Of a stretch of DNA of 64,000 nucleotides, positions 1-10,018 are shown in pieces. Each line of letters starts with the position of its first letter. Position 1 is the stretch's first letter. Under the pieces are notes generated by a model. That model ran no database searches and was not told the origin of the DNA. It was given only the letters and a program-made list of their open reading frames with translations. The position numbers and the translations under genes were made by a program. The DNA comes from Pictodentalium vernedei (Eukaryota; Mollusca; Scaphopoda; Dentaliida; Dentaliidae), in NCBI GenBank assembly GCA_031216915.1, contig CM062294.1, forward strand, positions 32,007,128 through 32,071,127, given 5' to 3'.

Positions 1-933
1 GTTCCTGGACACTTCTTGGTTGGACTGGACGGACTGAAATTGCAAGCTGCAACTCATTCCAGACATCTTCAATTGGATTGAGGTCAGGGGATCTTGCTGG
101 CCAGTCCATACGCTCAATACCCTCCCTCTGTCGGTACAGCATGGGCAACATGAGGACGCGCATTATCGTCCATCAGAATGAATCTATCACCCACTGCACC
201 TGCGTACAATCTGACGTGGGCATCCAGGATCTCATCAATATACCGCTGTGCAGTCAATGTACCACGGTCAAGGACACAGAGCACTGTATGTCCATCCCTG
301 CTGATGTCGCCACAGACCATTATTGTTTTGGTTTCATGGAATTGCTCTCCTGGTCTTCTCCATACCATGGAACGCCTATCTGTGTTGTCTAGGCAGTACC
401 TTGACTCATCTGTAAAAAGGGCAGGTCGTCAGTCTTCTCTGGTCCATCCAACGTGATTCAAGGCCCATTCATATCGTGCGCGGCGGTGGTTCTGGGACAG
501 CTGGATGAGAATACATGGTTTTCTCGATCGGAGACCACCTTACAAAAGTGAACGAAGCCCATTCGTCGTTCCCTTTTGTAAGGTGGTCTCCGATCAACCT
601 TGCCCGAATAGTCTGCTTCGAAACACTTTCCCGGGATGCATTCTGAAGGTCACTTCGAAGCTGAGTTGCTGTGTCAAAGCGGTTTCTATGGGCCTGAATG
701 ATCAAAAACGGGTCTTCAGCTGCAGATGTTGCACTGTCTCTGCCACCACCATGTCGTCTGACTGGTGTGCCATACTGCTGAAATCTTGCCCAGGCTCTGG
801 TGATCACCGTATAGTGCACACCAAGGGTTTCACCAACCTGACGATGTTTAGCCCCTTGTTCCGCCATCCCTACTGCCCACCACATTTCTCCTTCAGACAA
901 ATGTCTTCTTACATTTGCATTTGCCATATTCAA
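1..933 (-). pseudogene. Tc1/mariner-family transposase, decayed, cut by window start
   Basis: A cut-and-paste transposase. Reading from 933 downwards, the N-terminal part has two helix-turn-helix segments typical of the paired-like DNA-binding region of Tc1 transposases. The catalytic domain follows: first Asp in FTDESRY (codon 408-410), second Asp in LMDDNARPH (165-167) and Glu in SPDLNPIE (68-70), giving the DD34E-type spacing. It is not functional. TGA at 429-431 replaces a codon in the catalytic domain, there is a frameshift near 105-110, and a 70-bp hairpin at 526-595 disrupts the region between the DNA-binding and catalytic parts. The C-terminus continues beyond the window. The start is probably the ATG at 927 (MANANVRRH). 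Terminal inverted repeats were not located. Confidence 0.85.
526..595. repeat. Perfect 23-bp inverted repeat inside the transposase
   Basis: Arm 526-548 and arm 573-595 are exact reverse complements (23 bp), separated by 24 bp. It lies in the transposase reading frame, so part of the coding sequence has been copied in inverted orientation. Confidence 0.9.
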
Positions 934-1244
934 TCATTAAATTACAAGGGTTTGTGTTGAAATGAAGATTGAATACCCACCACATGTCATGTACATGTAG
1001 AGAGTACACGAAAACATCATGAAAAATCAAGGGGTACATGCTTTCCATGACTGTCACGAAAAGTCTGCCTGTCAAGAGAGCTAATGTGAACACTGGGGAC
1101 CATCTCAATACATTCCTCAATCATATCCACCAAAAATATCGCAAATGTGTCACAAGAAAATTTCACAATGATGTGTCAAATATGTGGTGTTTAGCAAACC
1201 TTGAGTATATATTATATAGAGTTTATTCAAAACTTAGTTCTGTT

Positions 1245-1445
1245 GACTTCGATCTTGGTTGTGTTCAATCAGATCAGTTCGATTTCCGTTCTCTTTGTTC
1301 CGTTCACTTTGACCTTGGTTGTGTTCGATCATCAGTGTGACTTTTTTCACTTTGTAATGTTTTGTTCACGATCTTGGTTGTGTTCGATCAATCCACCACA
1401 ACTACGATCGAAGTGAACAGAACATAACAAAGTGTACGAAGATCG
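1245..1445. repeat. Short tandem/inverted repeats around TTGGTTGTGTTCGATC
   Basis: The motif GATCTTGGTTGTGTTCRATC or a close variant occurs three times on the plus strand, followed by a partial inverted copy (CGATCGAAGTGAACAGAAC) near 1405-1425. Related segments around GTTCACTT also recur. It is a low-order satellite-like block with no coding potential. Confidence 0.6.
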
Positions 1446-1557
1446 AACTAGTTTCAATTAGAAGTCATAAGATATGCTTTTGAGAAGCAACAAACTGTCA
1501 AATGAAACTAGAATGATGACGTTTATGAATTTATTTATTTGTTTTGAGGGGGTGGGG

Positions 1558-1807
1558 TTAATCCTTTACCTAACACAAATGGAAGACAACACGTGCAAAC
1601 TAAATTATCGAATGACTATTTTTTGGTATTTCTTCGTCAAAAACATAGCTTATGACCCCTCATTCGAACGAGCTCAGCGAGCTCGTTCCAATGAGGGGTC
1701 ATAAGCTATGGTTTTAGACAAAAAATGAAAAAGAAAATGAAAATAGAATTGTGATTTTTGTGAATACCGTTGGCCGGGTTTGGTCATTACGATTGGTAAA
1801 GGGTTAA
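1558..1807 (+). mobile_element. TTAA-flanked palindromic MITE, arm type A, copy 1
   Basis: It begins TTAATCCTTTACCTAAC and ends GGTAAAGGGTTAA, so short inverted termini lie inside TTAA. In the middle is a hairpin of about 78 bp with CATAGCTTATGACCCCTC arms and a GAGCTC-containing centre. The TTAA target and CCC-type ends are those expected of piggyBac-related elements. No transposase is present, so it would be non-autonomous. Confidence 0.8.
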
Positions 1808-1811
1808 AAAC

Positions 1812-2136
1812 ACTTTCTACAGCCAGGGTCACCTTTTGTTGGTCAGTTTTCTGGGTGAAAGAAGCCGGAGTACCCGTAGAGAACAACCAAGCAAGGGCGA
1901 GTAACTGCAAGACTCCACATCGTAGTAGCTCCACATAAGCTGGGTTAACATTGGTTGAAGACAAGTGCACCATGGACGTGCAGTATGCCGTAGTTCACAG
2001 CGCCACTGAGTCCCCACTTGGGCAAATTGGATGAAGTGCCTTGCCGAAGGACATAACGCATTAACCCCTAGCGGGGATCAAACCGTGGACCTTTCGGCTT
2101 GAAGTCCACGCCATAACCACTGAGCCACTGCCCTCC
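1812..2136 (-). mobile_element. SINE, tRNA-like head (variant), diverged
   Basis: On the minus strand it starts GGAGGGCAGTGGCTCAGTGG, a pol III A-box-like segment, with a B-box-like GGTTTGATCCC about 50 bp further. It then shares the body found in the other SINEs here (GTCCTT..GGCAAG.CACTTCA, TACTGCACGTC.ATGGTG, TCTTCAACCAAT, GGGTACTCCGGCTTC). The usual (AAATA)n tail is not recognisable. Confidence 0.75.
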
Positions 2137-2274
2137 TATGTTTATGAATAGCGCTGACCATTTTCTTCATTACATTAGATCAAAGGCTAACTACTACAGA
2201 ACTGGAAGTCACGATCGGGAATGGAGCGTAAAGTGATAGTAAGGTGGAAATCCTTTAATTGAATAGCAATATTA

Positions 2275-2335
2275 ACAACTGAACAATTTGTTCAATTAAC
2301 AACTGAACAATTAACAATTGAACAATTAACAATTA
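2275..2335. repeat. AACAATT-rich low-complexity repeat
   Basis: Repeated AACAATTAACAATTGAACAATT units, partly self-complementary. Confidence 0.7.
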
Positions 2336-2439
2336 AAATATTTTATGTTTACAGCTTTCTGCCGTGCTTAAATGGCCTATCGCAAAGATAATTACATCAT
2401 GATTGCAGTGTGAATTTTGAAAACTAGACAGAAATGGTG

Positions 2440-4600
2440 GGAGGATAAGGCGATGGACCTCTCTATGGCCGTAGTCTAGTGGTTGTTCGACGTAGTCGTA
2501 GTCACGTTGTGACCGCAGTCACGTGTCAACGTAGTCACGTTGTGGAACATCGGGAATGCATCAGGAGTAATAAAATGTGATTTCCAGCAATTCCGAAAAA
2601 TGCCCATGGGCGATGAGTGAACTCAGTGACCTTGGCCATATTTTCCATTGAGTGTTCGTCCCAGGTCATACTATGCGTGAGATATGTGCATGACCCCCTT
2701 TCATAATTGTTGATTCTCCCCACATTTTTGAATGTACAAATATATGTATGAAATTCGGGAATACAGTTGAGGGTCACAAAATGCAATTTCCAGCCATTCG
2801 GAAAAATGCACTCAATGACCTCCATTGTGTTTCAACTCATTTGGTGTTGGTCTCGGGTTCAGATATCATATCATGCGTAAGATATTAGCTTCTGAAAAAT
2901 GCACCCAATTACCTCTGGGTGACCTCAGTGACTTGACCCATATTTAAACCTCCATTGAATTTTGACTCATTTAGTGTTGGTCCCAGATGTATAGGTCATA
3001 CCATGTTCAAGATATGTATGTGAACCACTTTCAAAATTGTTTGCTGTGTCGAATTTTTGAAGAGATAAATTACACTCCATCGCAATCTTTAGAGAAGAAA
3101 AATTATGAACTTTGGAAATGCGTCTGGGTGTCATAAAAAGCGATTTCAGGCAATTCTGAAAAAGGCTTTCAATCACCCCTAGATGACATTGCCCCAGCTA
3201 TCCAATGAATTTCGAATCATTTGTTGCCGGTGCCAGGTCTATAGGTCATACAGACCATGCTTGGGATATGAACGTGACCCACGTTCAACATTTTTATTCC
3301 ACACAATGTTGGAGTGACGAAATACACCCGCCCGCCTTTTTGCATATAAAACTCATGTATGAACTTCGAGAACGCAGTGTGTCATAAATGCGATTTGTAG
3401 CAATTCTGAGAAAAAGACACTCAATGATCCCTGGGTAACCTCAGTGACCGTGACCCATAGTTTGAACCTCGCTTGAGTTTCGATACATATGGTGTTGGTT
3501 CCATATCTATATAACATCCATGTTATCATCCATGTTTGAGATACGAGCATGACCCACTTTCAAAATATTTGGCTCTGTCCTCTTCTTTGGGTGTATAAAT
3601 ACAGGTATGAACGTCAAGAATGCATTGGAGGCCATAAAATGTCATTTCCAGCATTTGTGAGGAATGTATACAATGACTTCTTTGTGACCCCAGGAACTTT
3701 GACCCATATTTTGAACCTCCATTGAGTCTAGTTTCATTTGGTGTTGGTCCCCGGTCTGTACGTCATTCCACGTTTGAGATATGAGCATGAACCACTTTCA
3801 AAATGTTTGGCTCCGCCCATTTATGGAGCGTAAAAATACATGTATGAACATTGGGAATGCATTATGGGTAATAAAGTACACTTAATTGCTCTTGGTGGGT
3901 GACCTCAGGTAACCTTGTTCCATACTTTGAACCTCCATTGAGTTTCGACTCATTTGAAATATTATTTATTTTTGATTGGGATAAACATTTTGTGTTAGCT
4001 CCGTGTAGTCATTTATGAAATAATGACATGTGAAGCATATTGGGAAGAAAATGCATTGTTGACTAGATGTGCACATTTATGATCAGATCGGTTTGAAACT
4101 TGGTATGCTTGTTTGGGGTTACCTCTAGATGGGAGCTGTCAATTTTCTTCGATTTCCAACAAAAAATGTTGCCGCTGGCAATGACTTGCGAGGAACTTGG
4201 TGCAGTTATGCATCAATATACCCCTTTGGCACACCCTGCAGTGCACATTTTTGACCAGATCATGTTGAAACTTGGTATGCTTGTTTGGGGTGACTTCTGG
4301 ATGGGAACTATCAATTTTCTTACATTTCTGTCAAAAAATCTTGCCGCTGGCAACGTTCTTAGATCTTAGTTAAGTCAGACCTCAATATTTCCCTTTGGCA
4401 CACACTACAGGTAACATTAATGTTCGGATTGCATTGGCTTCCCCCATTTATGAAGCGTAAAAATACATGTATGAACATTGGGAATACATTATGGGTAATA
4501 AAGTAAACTTAATGGCTCTTGGTGGGTGACCTCAGGTGACCTTGTCCCATACTTTGAAACCCCATTGAGTTTCGACTCATTTGAGATAGTCACAGGTAGA
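2440..4600 (+). repeat. Diverged tandem array, unit about 250 bp
   Basis: The landmark CTCCATTGAGTTTCGACTCATTTGGTG recurs in degenerate form near 2640, 2820, 2950, 3200, 3470, 3720, 3940 and 4560. Each is followed by GGTC.ATACCATG, then GAGATATG.GCATGACCCACTTTCAAAA, then a TTC.GGAATGCATT motif. Spacing is irregular (about 130-270 bp), so units are degraded. The array is interrupted at about 4060-4425 by an unrelated repeat. Every small open frame here is short and not conserved between units. Confidence 0.75.
4060..4425 (+). mobile_element. Two units of the 169-bp tandem family inserted in the array
   Basis: Two copies of TTTATGATCAGATC..TTTGAAACTTGGTATGCTTGTTTGGGGT..CTCTAGATGGGAGCT, the same unit that is repeated seven times at 47771-48890. 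No inverted ends are visible here, so this is a fragment or a diverged copy. The surrounding array resumes at about 4440. Confidence 0.75.
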
Positions 4601-4845
4601 GCTGGGATATTTGACCGTTTTCCAGTTCGGTTCCGGTTTTTGCGGCAAACTGGAAACAGTATCGGAAAACTCAGCAAAACCGACCAAATAGCTGATGAAA
4701 TTATTTTAAGGGAAGTGAATGGACTTGTGACCTATGTGGACTCTCGTCTCTTAATCTATAGGTTAAAGTGACGAAAGTCGTGTTCTCATTATCACGGTTC
4801 TCCCTTATCGACTCACCAACGGTTTCTTGTGTCACATTTAGATTC

Positions 4846-4907
4846 ATTTTTCATCAAATCTAGTCATGGCTGCTTTCCAGCAGCCATGACTAGATTTTAT
4901 GAAAAAT
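4846..4907. repeat. 29-bp inverted repeat with 4-nt loop
   Basis: Arms ATTTTTCATCAAATCTAGTC... and their reverse complement match with one mismatch around the loop TTCC. It forms a near-perfect hairpin. Confidence 0.9.
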
Positions 4908-5640
4908 ATCTAGAAAATACTCAGCAGGTTGAGAGTTAACTGGGAAAGAATCCCTAAAAGCTTTTATGACACCACTCATCAACAAAAAGCTTTGTCTTTA
5001 TGTTCATTGGGTTCAGCCTAACTTCCCTTTGATTGTTCTTAGGGTTTGAAGGGAATCAGTTGCTATGGATAAAGGAGAAAATGTGACTCTGGGAACACAA
5101 CATAGATACAGATGAACTTAATTCAATTGTTACCCTAATTTATGGGGTTTTTTTTACTCAATAGGCTTAGCGAGTCGTTGCTAAGAAGTTATATAACAGG
5201 AAGTCTCTTCCTCTAGACGCCATGGATAAACAGCAGCTATAACGTAAAAACTTATCCTAAGATTGGAGATTGTAGTCATGGTAGTAGCCTGTAACAGTAC
5301 TATGTGTAGACTACTGTAGTGTTCATCAGGATTGGTTGCTGGTATATTTGGAGGTAGTGGGAATGGACTGCACATTCAAGGGCACCGGAAGTACTCGGGG
5401 GTAAGTGGCCAGGAGTAAAAAAAATATTACATTGATTCTGGTTATTAGTTGGGGTTTGGAGTTTCAATAAATTGTATTCTAACTTTCAATGGTATTGACA
5501 TTATGTATATATAAAGCTTTGGAACTCCCCCCGCCAATCGATTGTAAATGTTCTTGGTTTGTTGATTATTTCCCAGACTCGGTCATTATATCTGGTACTC
5601 TCATCCAATGGCATTGGTACACGTAAAATACGTTAGAAAC
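4908..5640. other. No gene recognised
   Basis: AT-rich DNA with only very short open frames. I see no splice-bounded exon, RNA gene or repeat family shared with the rest of the window. Confidence 0.5.
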
Positions 5641-5660
5641 GAATACTCGAGGAGCAGCAG

Positions 5661-5965
5661 GGGGGGGGGGGGGGGGGGGTGGCGAATGCACCAACTTGGA
5701 GGACCCCGAGGCCGGCCCATCACCCTCACCGCCCCCCTCAGAACCAGATGGTGACAGGTATGCAGGGTGGTGAATGCACCAACTTTGGAAGACCCGGGGG
5801 CGGCCCACCATCCTCACTGCCACCCCCCCCCCGCCCCAGAACCAGATGGTGGCAGGCAGGCGGGGGGAGCGAATGCACTAACTTGGGAGACCCAAGGGCG
5901 GTCCATTACCCCCCCCCCCCCCCCCCAAGCCCCTTCGGCACCAGATGGTGACAGGCAGGCAAGGA
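5661..5965 (+). repeat. G/C-run-rich tandem repeat, unit about 88-99 bp
   Basis: GAATGCACYAACTTKG starts units at 5684, 5772 and 5871. Each unit contains a C- or G-rich run and ends CCAGATGGTGRCAGGYA. A long G run lies at 5661-5679 and a long C run at about 5911-5927. Proline- and glycine-rich open frames over it are by-products of the runs. Confidence 0.8.
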
Positions 5966-6399
5966 CTCGGGGACGGTCCACACCCTTGCCGACCCAGGCC
6001 TCTCATAGACATAAACCTCCTTCCGGTGGTGAAGCATATTAGACATATCCGTGATAATGGATATACCCGATCAGGTGCACAATCCGGATAGGTAAAAACA
6101 CATGTCAGTGCTTACTTTGAGCTCTACGGTGCTCCGTGTCCGGCGCTGTATGGGGGAGTACTGTGGGGTACATCTGGTCAAACTGCGAAATGGATCGTGT
6201 ACAAAACCTTGCCGTGTTTATGGCAACGGGGTAACGAACCAATTATCGCTCTGCCTGAGGTGTGGTTATAAGATTGAACATATAAAATTACTGCATCAAG
6301 AGTAGAGGGCACGGCAAAGGAATTTACCCGGCTGGCGGCCATCGAAATGTTCATTCAGAGATGGTGTGGCAAAAGGCATAGTGATTCAGCATTACAAGT

Positions 6400-6729
6400 A
6401 TGGACGAATACATCAGTCAGCAATTGGCTGAAATGCAAACACCGGAGCCTCTCCAAGATGTTGTCCAGAACATCCTGGATAAACCCATACCAGAAGCAAT
6501 TAAGAAGCGATTGTTGAGGCCTCTACTTCCAAATGTTGCACGACTCCCCACCCCCACCCCCACCCCTCCACATCAAAAGGCGCGTGAGAGAAAAAGGAAG
6601 GCAGTTTTTGAGGAATTTGACCCAACCAAACTACGGCGAAAATTCGACTTCGATATCGAAGTTCCTCAGAGAGAGGGCGCCAGATCGCATGGGCCAAAAG
6701 TTCATGCCCCGCGTCGTTATCTGGGATGA
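6400..6729 (+). pseudogene. Virus-like element gene a (unidentified), plus strand
   Basis: Open frame from an ATG at 6400 with a mostly acidic N-terminus (MDEYISQQLAEM), a Pro-Thr run near residues 50-58 and a basic middle (ERKRKAV, KLRRKF). It resembles no family I can name. A second frame continues the likely coding sequence past 6700 (ends WTILEMF), so the gene is frameshifted before the 53-bp minisatellite. It is the first of several plus-strand genes that converge on the capsid/ATPase group. The function is unknown; a structural role is only a guess from context. Confidence 0.45.
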
Positions 6730-6765
6730 GGTCTGCACTGTGCGCTGGACTATCCTAGAAATGTT

Positions 6766-7136
6766 CTAGGACTGGCTGGACCAGCGTGAGGTCCGTCCAG
6801 GGTATCTACTATGGTGATCTTGGACTGGCTGGACCAGCGTGGGGGCCGTCCAGGGGATTTGATGTGGTGATCTAGGACTGGCTGAACCAGCGTGGGGTCC
6901 GTCCAGGGTATCTGCTGTGGTGATCTAGGACTGGCTGAACCAGCGTGGGGTCCGTCCAGGGTATCTACTGTGGTGATCTAGGACTGGCTGAACCAGCGTG
7001 GGGTCTGTCCAGGGTATCTACTGTGGTGATCTAGGACTGGCTGAACCAGCGTGGGGTCCTCCCAGGGTATCTGCTGTGGTGATTTAGGAATGGCTGAACC
7101 AGCGTGGGGTCCGTCCAGAGTATCTACTGTGGTGAT
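6766..7136 (+). repeat. 53-bp minisatellite, seven copies
   Basis: Units CTAGGACTGGCTGAACCAGC... start at 6766, 6819, 6872, 6925, 6978, 7031 and 7084, exactly 53 bp apart. An eighth, isolated copy begins near 7302. The period is not a multiple of three, so the expansion destroys any reading frame through it. Confidence 0.95.
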
Positions 7137-7496
7137 CAAGGCCAGCCATCACCAATCGCAGGTGAGATGCCCCATGACTGGTTACGTCAAGCAGTGGATT
7201 ATTACGAAGAGGTCAAAGCAGACCACCGGGCAAACGATGATGCGCTCAAGGCGCCTCAACTGGGATGAGTTCTCCACTCTGCCCCGGCCTATCCTAGAAA
7301 TGTTCTTGGACTGGCTAGACAAGTGAGGTTTCAGGTTATCTGCTGTGGTGATCAAGGTCAGCCACCACCAAGTGGATTATTACGAAGAGGTCAAGGGAAA
7401 CCACCGGGCAAAAGATTATGCGCTCAAGGCCCTGAAAAGGATTTTCCGCCTCCAGGCTGACAAGGTCCAGTGTCAGGAGATGCGGAAGGCTCTCCT
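7137..7496 (+). pseudogene. Virus-like element gene b, internally duplicated
   Basis: The frame reading VDYYEEVK.. is seen twice, at about 7150-7253 and 7366-7496. The second copy runs on to LQADKVQCQEMRKALLSYIG and a stop. The first copy is cut short by a duplicated stretch (7258-7353) that also appears at 6722-6820. The product is unidentified, probably a small alpha-helical protein. The duplicated module and minisatellite show the gene is dead here. Confidence 0.4.
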
Positions 7497-7521
7497 CAGC
7501 TATATCGGATGAGAGCGCTTC

Positions 7522-7857
7522 ATGGAGCAATAGAGGCCAGGTGACCTGATCCTCGCTAGCCGGCAAAAGGTTCGCGACCGGGCACAAAAGCTGTTGCTGC
7601 AAAGACACAAGGATGACTTTTCTAACACCCCGGTTCCGCTGCTATACCACCCCAAGGACAGCCGAAAACGGAAAATTATGGTTTCCAACCCGGGCACAGA
7701 CCGCGAAGAAGAGCTCGCCCTCAATGACATCGTTAAAGTCACCATTGAGGCCGCTGAACAGGCTCTATCAAGACCGGTGATTGGCGCCTCTGGTATGCAA
7801 ACACAGTCCACTCAAACTTTGGTCTCACTATCCACGCCCCACAGAAGGTTTAGATGA
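7522..7857 (+). pseudogene. Virus-like element gene c (unidentified)
   Basis: An ATG at 7522 is followed after three codons by TAG (7531). The same frame is then open to 7857. It is basic at first (ASRQKVRDRAQKLLLQRHK), has a PLLYHPKDSRKRK segment, then an acidic helix-like part (EELALNDIVKVTIEAAEQAL). I do not recognise a family. The early stop makes it a probable pseudogene. It follows gene b by 25 bp on the same strand. Confidence 0.4.
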
Positions 7858-8641
7858 TATACGACTTTCTGCAATGGTCCGACCTCGCCTACTTTCCGTT
7901 TCCCGCGTGGTGTAAATGCAGCAGCTCGAATGGGTGACCTGCCCACCAGATGAGGGTACTGAGGTCAGGCAGCCCACAGAGCAGCAGCTCGGCAAAAACA
8001 TCGCGAGGGAGCTTGTCGCCCACAAGTGCCAGGACCAGGTCAAAGGACTCCCGTGTTTCAATCTCAAGGTCGACTACATCCTGCGGCTCAAGGATAACCA
8101 ACAAAACCACTGAGCGATATGCAACATCGAGATGCTGTGGGCCTACCAGCCCAAAGATACACATCAGTTTAGTGTCGACCGGCCGGACAACAGCAAGGGG
8201 GGCCGCCGGGGGAACGTGCGATTGACCTGGTTAGAGTATAACCGAAAAAGAGGAAGTAGTGCCAGAGTCTCATCCGCCTCCAGGCTGACCTAGTGTCTAG
8301 TCCGAAGGCCTACCCGTTCCTTCGGAACATCGGGAGGCAGCTATGTGTCGGGGGATCCACAAGCAGCTCTTCCCGGACGAAGCCACCAGCTCGTCCACCC
8401 AACAAATAGTAGAGGACAGGTTCGCCGAGTGTCCAAGCCGGTACACTTTGGGGGACCACACAGGGTCGGTTGCGAGACGGCGACCTCCCTCCAGCTCACC
8501 TGCCTGGTAGAGAAAGCGAACACCCACACTGGAGTAGAGCTTCTGCTCCTTGAGGCCAACTGGGCGGCCAGAAATAACAGAGGAGGGCTTTTTGTGTCAC
8601 AGCCTTGGCCTTGACGGCGTCAGATGGCCTCTTTTTAGTTA
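7858..8641 (+). pseudogene. Degraded coding sequence, plus strand
   Basis: The composition stays GC-balanced and gene-like, with short plus-strand frames such as 7916-8113 (GKNIARELVAHKCQDQVKG; ends NQQNH). Frames shift repeatedly and no continuous product can be followed. Antisense frames of similar length exist, so the strand is inferred from neighbours b, c and the frame at 8642-8896. Confidence 0.3.
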
Positions 8642-8896
8642 AGAGAGTCATCTCACCATTCAGCGCCGCAACAACGTGTACTCTCGGAGGAAGAGAAATT
8701 CAACAAACTTCGGTTTGAAAGCCGTAAGGCATCTAGCCGAGAGAACCCACAAGGCACAAAAAACGAGATGCTACTGCTGGTACGCCAAGCACTCGACAGG
8801 CAGAGACAGGGACTCCCTGCGCCTGCTGTTGTTCCTGTTCCGAAGGAAAAACGGGAACTGCTGAGACCAGTGCTCACCGCACCCGCCGATCCGTAG
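8642..8896 (+). pseudogene. C-terminal part of a virus-like element gene, charged
   Basis: An open plus-strand frame of about 85 codons ends at TAG 8894-8896, with no ATG at its left end. It is rich in Arg, Lys, Glu and Gln (VLSEEEKFNKLRFESRK) and then Pro/Ala-rich (LPAPAVVPVPKEK). It reads as the tail of a gene whose front is lost in frameshifts upstream. The family is unknown. Confidence 0.35.
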
Positions 8897-9016
8897 TTGC
8901 TCTGCAACTCTCATGGGCTTTTATGATTACTTTACAGCATAGCTGGGCAGCCTTCTGTTCCGAAAGAACAGACAAACCGTCACCCTAAAAAGAAACTTTT
9001 TCACACGCGTAGCAAA

Positions 9017-9432
9017 TCACTGGGCGAGTTTGTAGCTAACAAGCCCGACCACACCCAGCCCTATTATGATGAAGGGGATCTCACGGCCATTTTGCCTGGC
9101 TGATGGTGTGTAAAAGTCTTCTAGTTGCGGTTCTGGGCCAGACTGTTTAAACTGTTCCCAGTTACCTGTGCATAGTCGCGAATCGCAGCATCGACATCCT
9201 GGAATATGCGCAAGGCATGGCATTGGCGATGTAGTTCTTCATTGACCCAAACGTGGGGGGGGGGGGGGAGTTGTATTCGCTTACCGGACCATGCTACACA
9301 CTCGCTCACCATGCTACCAACTCGCCCCAGCAATCCATGAGGACCAGGCATCTCATGAACTGCGTCCATGATGTATTGCATTCGAGACCCCCAGCATATA
9401 GTGTTTGGGTCACTAGAATCGCTGCTTCCCAC
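9017..9432 (-). pseudogene. Small virus-like protein with C-terminal membrane segment
   Basis: The minus-strand frame 9432-9121 carries the N-terminal part. The C-terminal part is in another frame ending at 9017, so there is a shift at about 9160-9220. The last 20 or so residues (PFIIIGLGVVGLVSYKLAQ) form a hydrophobic tail anchor. A G run at 9256-9269 also interrupts it. It lies directly downstream of the ATPase-like gene in the same direction. A small virion or membrane protein is plausible from position and tail; no family is recognised. Confidence 0.4.
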
Positions 9433-9449
9433 ATATTATAGGTCCGTTA

Positions 9450-10018
9450 TCACAACACTTTATAAGTGGTTGGTTGGTCTGTTTTTAACACTAGCCGGGC
9501 ATGCTTGCTCACCGCCAATGCCTGGCGAACTGCCACACATTCCCCACGGTTTCCAGTCACATTATTCTCTCGGAGACAGTCCTCAAAGCTGTCTCTGTCC
9601 TCGCAGTGGAGCAGGAAAGCCCAGCGGGTCTGCTCACGGAGATCCTACTTCTCAGTCAAGACCCTCTGCTGCGCATGACGACCCAGTAAATCTAGCTCAG
9701 ACATCATCTTTCTTTTGCGTCAAAGCTTTCGTAGCTGAACATCTGATCGAAGGCCCGTAGATATGAGTGGAGGTGTTCACCAGGATTTACTATGTACACA
9801 TCGGGGTCATCCCAAATCCATGGACGGTCGTGGTATGTTTTATTGTATTTGATTGTGGGACATAGTACCACAATGTTCCAAAGCAAGCCCCGGTAAGGGC
9901 CCTCCAGCAGGTCAAGAGCGAAAACTGTCTTGCCACAGCCTGTTTGACCTCGAATACTGTCTGAGTGTGGCTCCGTTAGGAAAAGGTCATTAACATACTG
10001 TGTCGATGAATCGGCCAT
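9450..10018 (-). pseudogene. Packaging-ATPase-like gene (FtsK/HerA type) of a virus-like element
   Basis: The N-terminal part has a Walker A P-loop, GQTGCGKT, within the first 35 residues. This is followed by a block typical of the genome-packaging ATPases of double-jelly-roll capsid viruses and Polinton-like elements (LLEGPYRG, VLCPTIKYNKTY). The ATG at 10018 overlaps the end of the capsid-like gene in another frame, a compact virus-style arrangement. After about residue 105 the frame breaks. Later fragments (REQTRW, DRDSFEDCL) appear down to a stop at 9450, with segments missing. The role would be ATP-driven DNA loading into a capsid; this copy cannot do it. Confidence 0.65.

Noticed and set aside
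5679-6042. Proline-rich open frames on the plus strand
   Set aside because: They exist only because C runs and a tandem repeat lack stops; no start context or conserved part.
7889-8164. Minus-strand 91-codon frame in the virus-like element
   Set aside because: The neighbouring plus-strand frames continue the coding direction of genes b and c; no family supports the minus frame, although it cannot be fully excluded.
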